Source: Solirubrobacteraceae bacterium (GTDB lineage Bacteria > Actinomycetota > Thermoleophilia > Solirubrobacterales > Solirubrobacteraceae). From it: a stretch of 7,460 bases of DNA. The DNA lies in contig JAICJK010000107.1 in NCBI GenBank assembly GCA_025928415.1, positions 1-7,460 of the forward strand, written 5' to 3'. Numbering within the stretch: the stretch's first letter is position 1; every line of letters starts with the position of its first letter. The notes under the pieces are model-generated. The model did not search any database, was not told the origin of the DNA, and saw only the letters and a list, made by a program, of their open reading frames with translations. This document shows, piece by piece, positions 6,607 through 7,460 of this stretch. Position numbers and translations under genes: made by a program.

Positions 6607-7460
6607 GGGCGCGCCGCCTCGCCCGCCGCCAAAGCGACCGGGTGCACCGGCGCCGCCAGCCGCGCGCCCTTCGCGGCGAGCGCCCCGACCGGGATGTCGC
6701 TCATCGTGAGCAGTCCGGGCGGGGCGGCGACCACCGGGCCGATGAGGTTGGCCAGCACGGCGATCGTCGTCGCCCAGCTCTCGAAGCCGCCGGGCGCGGC
6801 CACCTCCACGCGCCGGCCGGCGCCCTCGAGCGTCCAGCGGTCGCCCGGCACGAGGTCGTCCTCCGGCGCGAGGAACCCGAAGCGCGCCTCGCAGCGGATG
6901 ACGCGCTCGCCGTCGAGGACGCCGGCGGCGCGGTGCACGACGGCGGCCACGGTGCCCGGCTCGAGCTGCAGGAACGCCCCCGACCGGCGTACGCCGGTGA
7001 CGACGAGCGGCTCCGGGGCGGCGACCTCGATCGCGTCGAGCTCCCAGCCCAGCGCGTGCGCGAGCTGGGCGATGCTCTGGCGGAAGCCGATGTGGCCGAC
7101 GACGTCGTCCCCGGCGCGCGCGGCGTGCTCGGCCGGCGTGAGGCCGAACCCGAACTTGCCGAGCAGCGGCCCGTAGGGCGAGAGGTCCGTGGTGCGCTCG
7201 ATGCTCACCCGGTCGACGACCTGCAACGCCGCGGACAGCGCGATCGGCAGCGTGTCCATCAGGAAGCCCGGGTTGGCGCCGGTGCCCAGGATCGAGACGC
7301 CGTGCCGCTCGGCGTGGCGGTGCAGGCGCCCGGCCAGGGCGGGCTCGTCGAACCACGGGTAGCCGAGCTCCTCGCACAGGCTGATGGCGTCGACGCCCGC
7401 CGCCGCGATCCGCTCCAGCACCGGCACGACCGAGGCCAGCGTGCTGCCCACGGTCACCAC
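6603..7460 (-). CDS. 2,4-diaminopentanoate dehydrogenase/native amine dehydrogenase-like NAD(P)-dependent oxidoreductase, N-terminus cut by window edge
   Basis: The frame is open to the right edge, and 285 residues are visible. Full-length relatives have about 340-350, so the first roughly 60, including the Rossmann GxGxxG, are outside. The visible part starts at the end of the nucleotide domain (VTVGSTLASVVPVLERIAAAG), followed by the family signatures ISLCEELGYPW, GTGANPGFLMDTLP, DRVSIERTTDLS, GFGLTPAEH and GHIGFRQSIAQLAHALGW. These are typical of the dihydrodipicolinate-reductase-like family that contains 2,4-diaminopentanoate dehydrogenase and the native amine dehydrogenases, which interconvert amines and ketones with NAD(P)H. 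It is the most upstream visible gene of a three-gene unit and overlaps the aminotransferase start by ATGA. The GTG at 7460 is probably an internal valine, not the start. The family call is good; whether it deaminates, reductively aminates or acts on a non-amine is unknown. Confidence 0.85.
   Translation of the reverse strand: MVTVGSTLASVVPVLERIAAAGVDAISLCEELGYPWFDEPALAGRLHRHAERHGVSILGTGANPGFLMDTLPIALSAALQVVDRVSIERTTDLSPYGPLLGKFGFGLTPAEHAARAGDDVVGHIGFRQSIAQLAHALGWELDAIEVAAPEPLVVTGVRRSGAFLQLEPGTVAAVVHRAAGVLDGERVIRCEARFGFLAPEDDLVPGDRWTLEGAGRRVEVAAPGGFESWATTIAVLANLIGPVVAAPPGLLTMSDIPVGALAAKGARLAAPVHPVALAAGEAARP

Noticed and set aside
5377..7176. 599-codon plus-strand open frame opposite the aminotransferase and dehydrogenase
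   Set aside because: No domain is recognisable, its composition is typical of the complementary frame of a GC-rich gene, and well-supported genes lie opposite.
6606..7377. N-terminal extension of the aminotransferase frame up to 7377
   Set aside because: The upstream part is Arg/Ala-rich shadow of the dehydrogenase gene; homology to class III aminotransferases begins just after ATG 6606.

Overview
The window is uniformly GC-rich, high enough that long spurious open frames appear on both strands opposite the real genes. Coding is dense, with genes overlapping at their ends, and no insertion sequence, integrase, tRNA, rRNA or CRISPR array is visible. Base composition, GTG starts and gene content suggest an actinobacterial chromosome. 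The class Thermoleophilia (for example Solirubrobacterales) is a guess from general appearance only.

There are six protein genes in three transcription blocks. (1) Bases 1-3045, minus strand: hyuA then hyuB, the two subunits of a hydantoinase/oxoprolinase-family enzyme; hyuB runs off the left edge. (2) Bases 3180-4778, plus strand: a single AMP-forming acyl-CoA ligase, divergent from hyuA. (3) Bases 4775-7460, minus strand: a diaminopentanoate dehydrogenase-like NAD(P)-dependent oxidoreductase (5' end off the right edge), a class III PLP aminotransferase related to glutamate-1-semialdehyde aminomutase, and a small VOC/glyoxalase-fold protein. This last block converges on the ligase gene, and the two share a CTAG at their stop codons. 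All three same-strand junctions in the window (hyuA/hyuB, dehydrogenase/aminotransferase, aminotransferase/VOC) are 4-base ATGA overlaps.

The only real non-coding stretch is about 134 bp between hyuA and the ligase gene. It contains the most AT-rich patch of the window, a perfect 10-bp palindrome (TTGGATCCAA) beside a plausible -10 element, and a hairpin in the predicted hyuA leader. This looks like a divergent, repressor-controlled promoter region. No regulator or transporter gene is inside the window.

The genes read together as a catabolic locus. An ATP-dependent ring-opening enzyme (HyuAB), two enzymes of C-N bond chemistry (aminotransferase and amine-dehydrogenase-like oxidoreductase), a CoA ligase and a VOC enzyme would suit breakdown of a cyclic amide, lactam or related amino compound to an acyl-CoA. 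The family calls are well supported by motifs. The substrate and the order of steps are inference, and I know of no described pathway with exactly this gene set.
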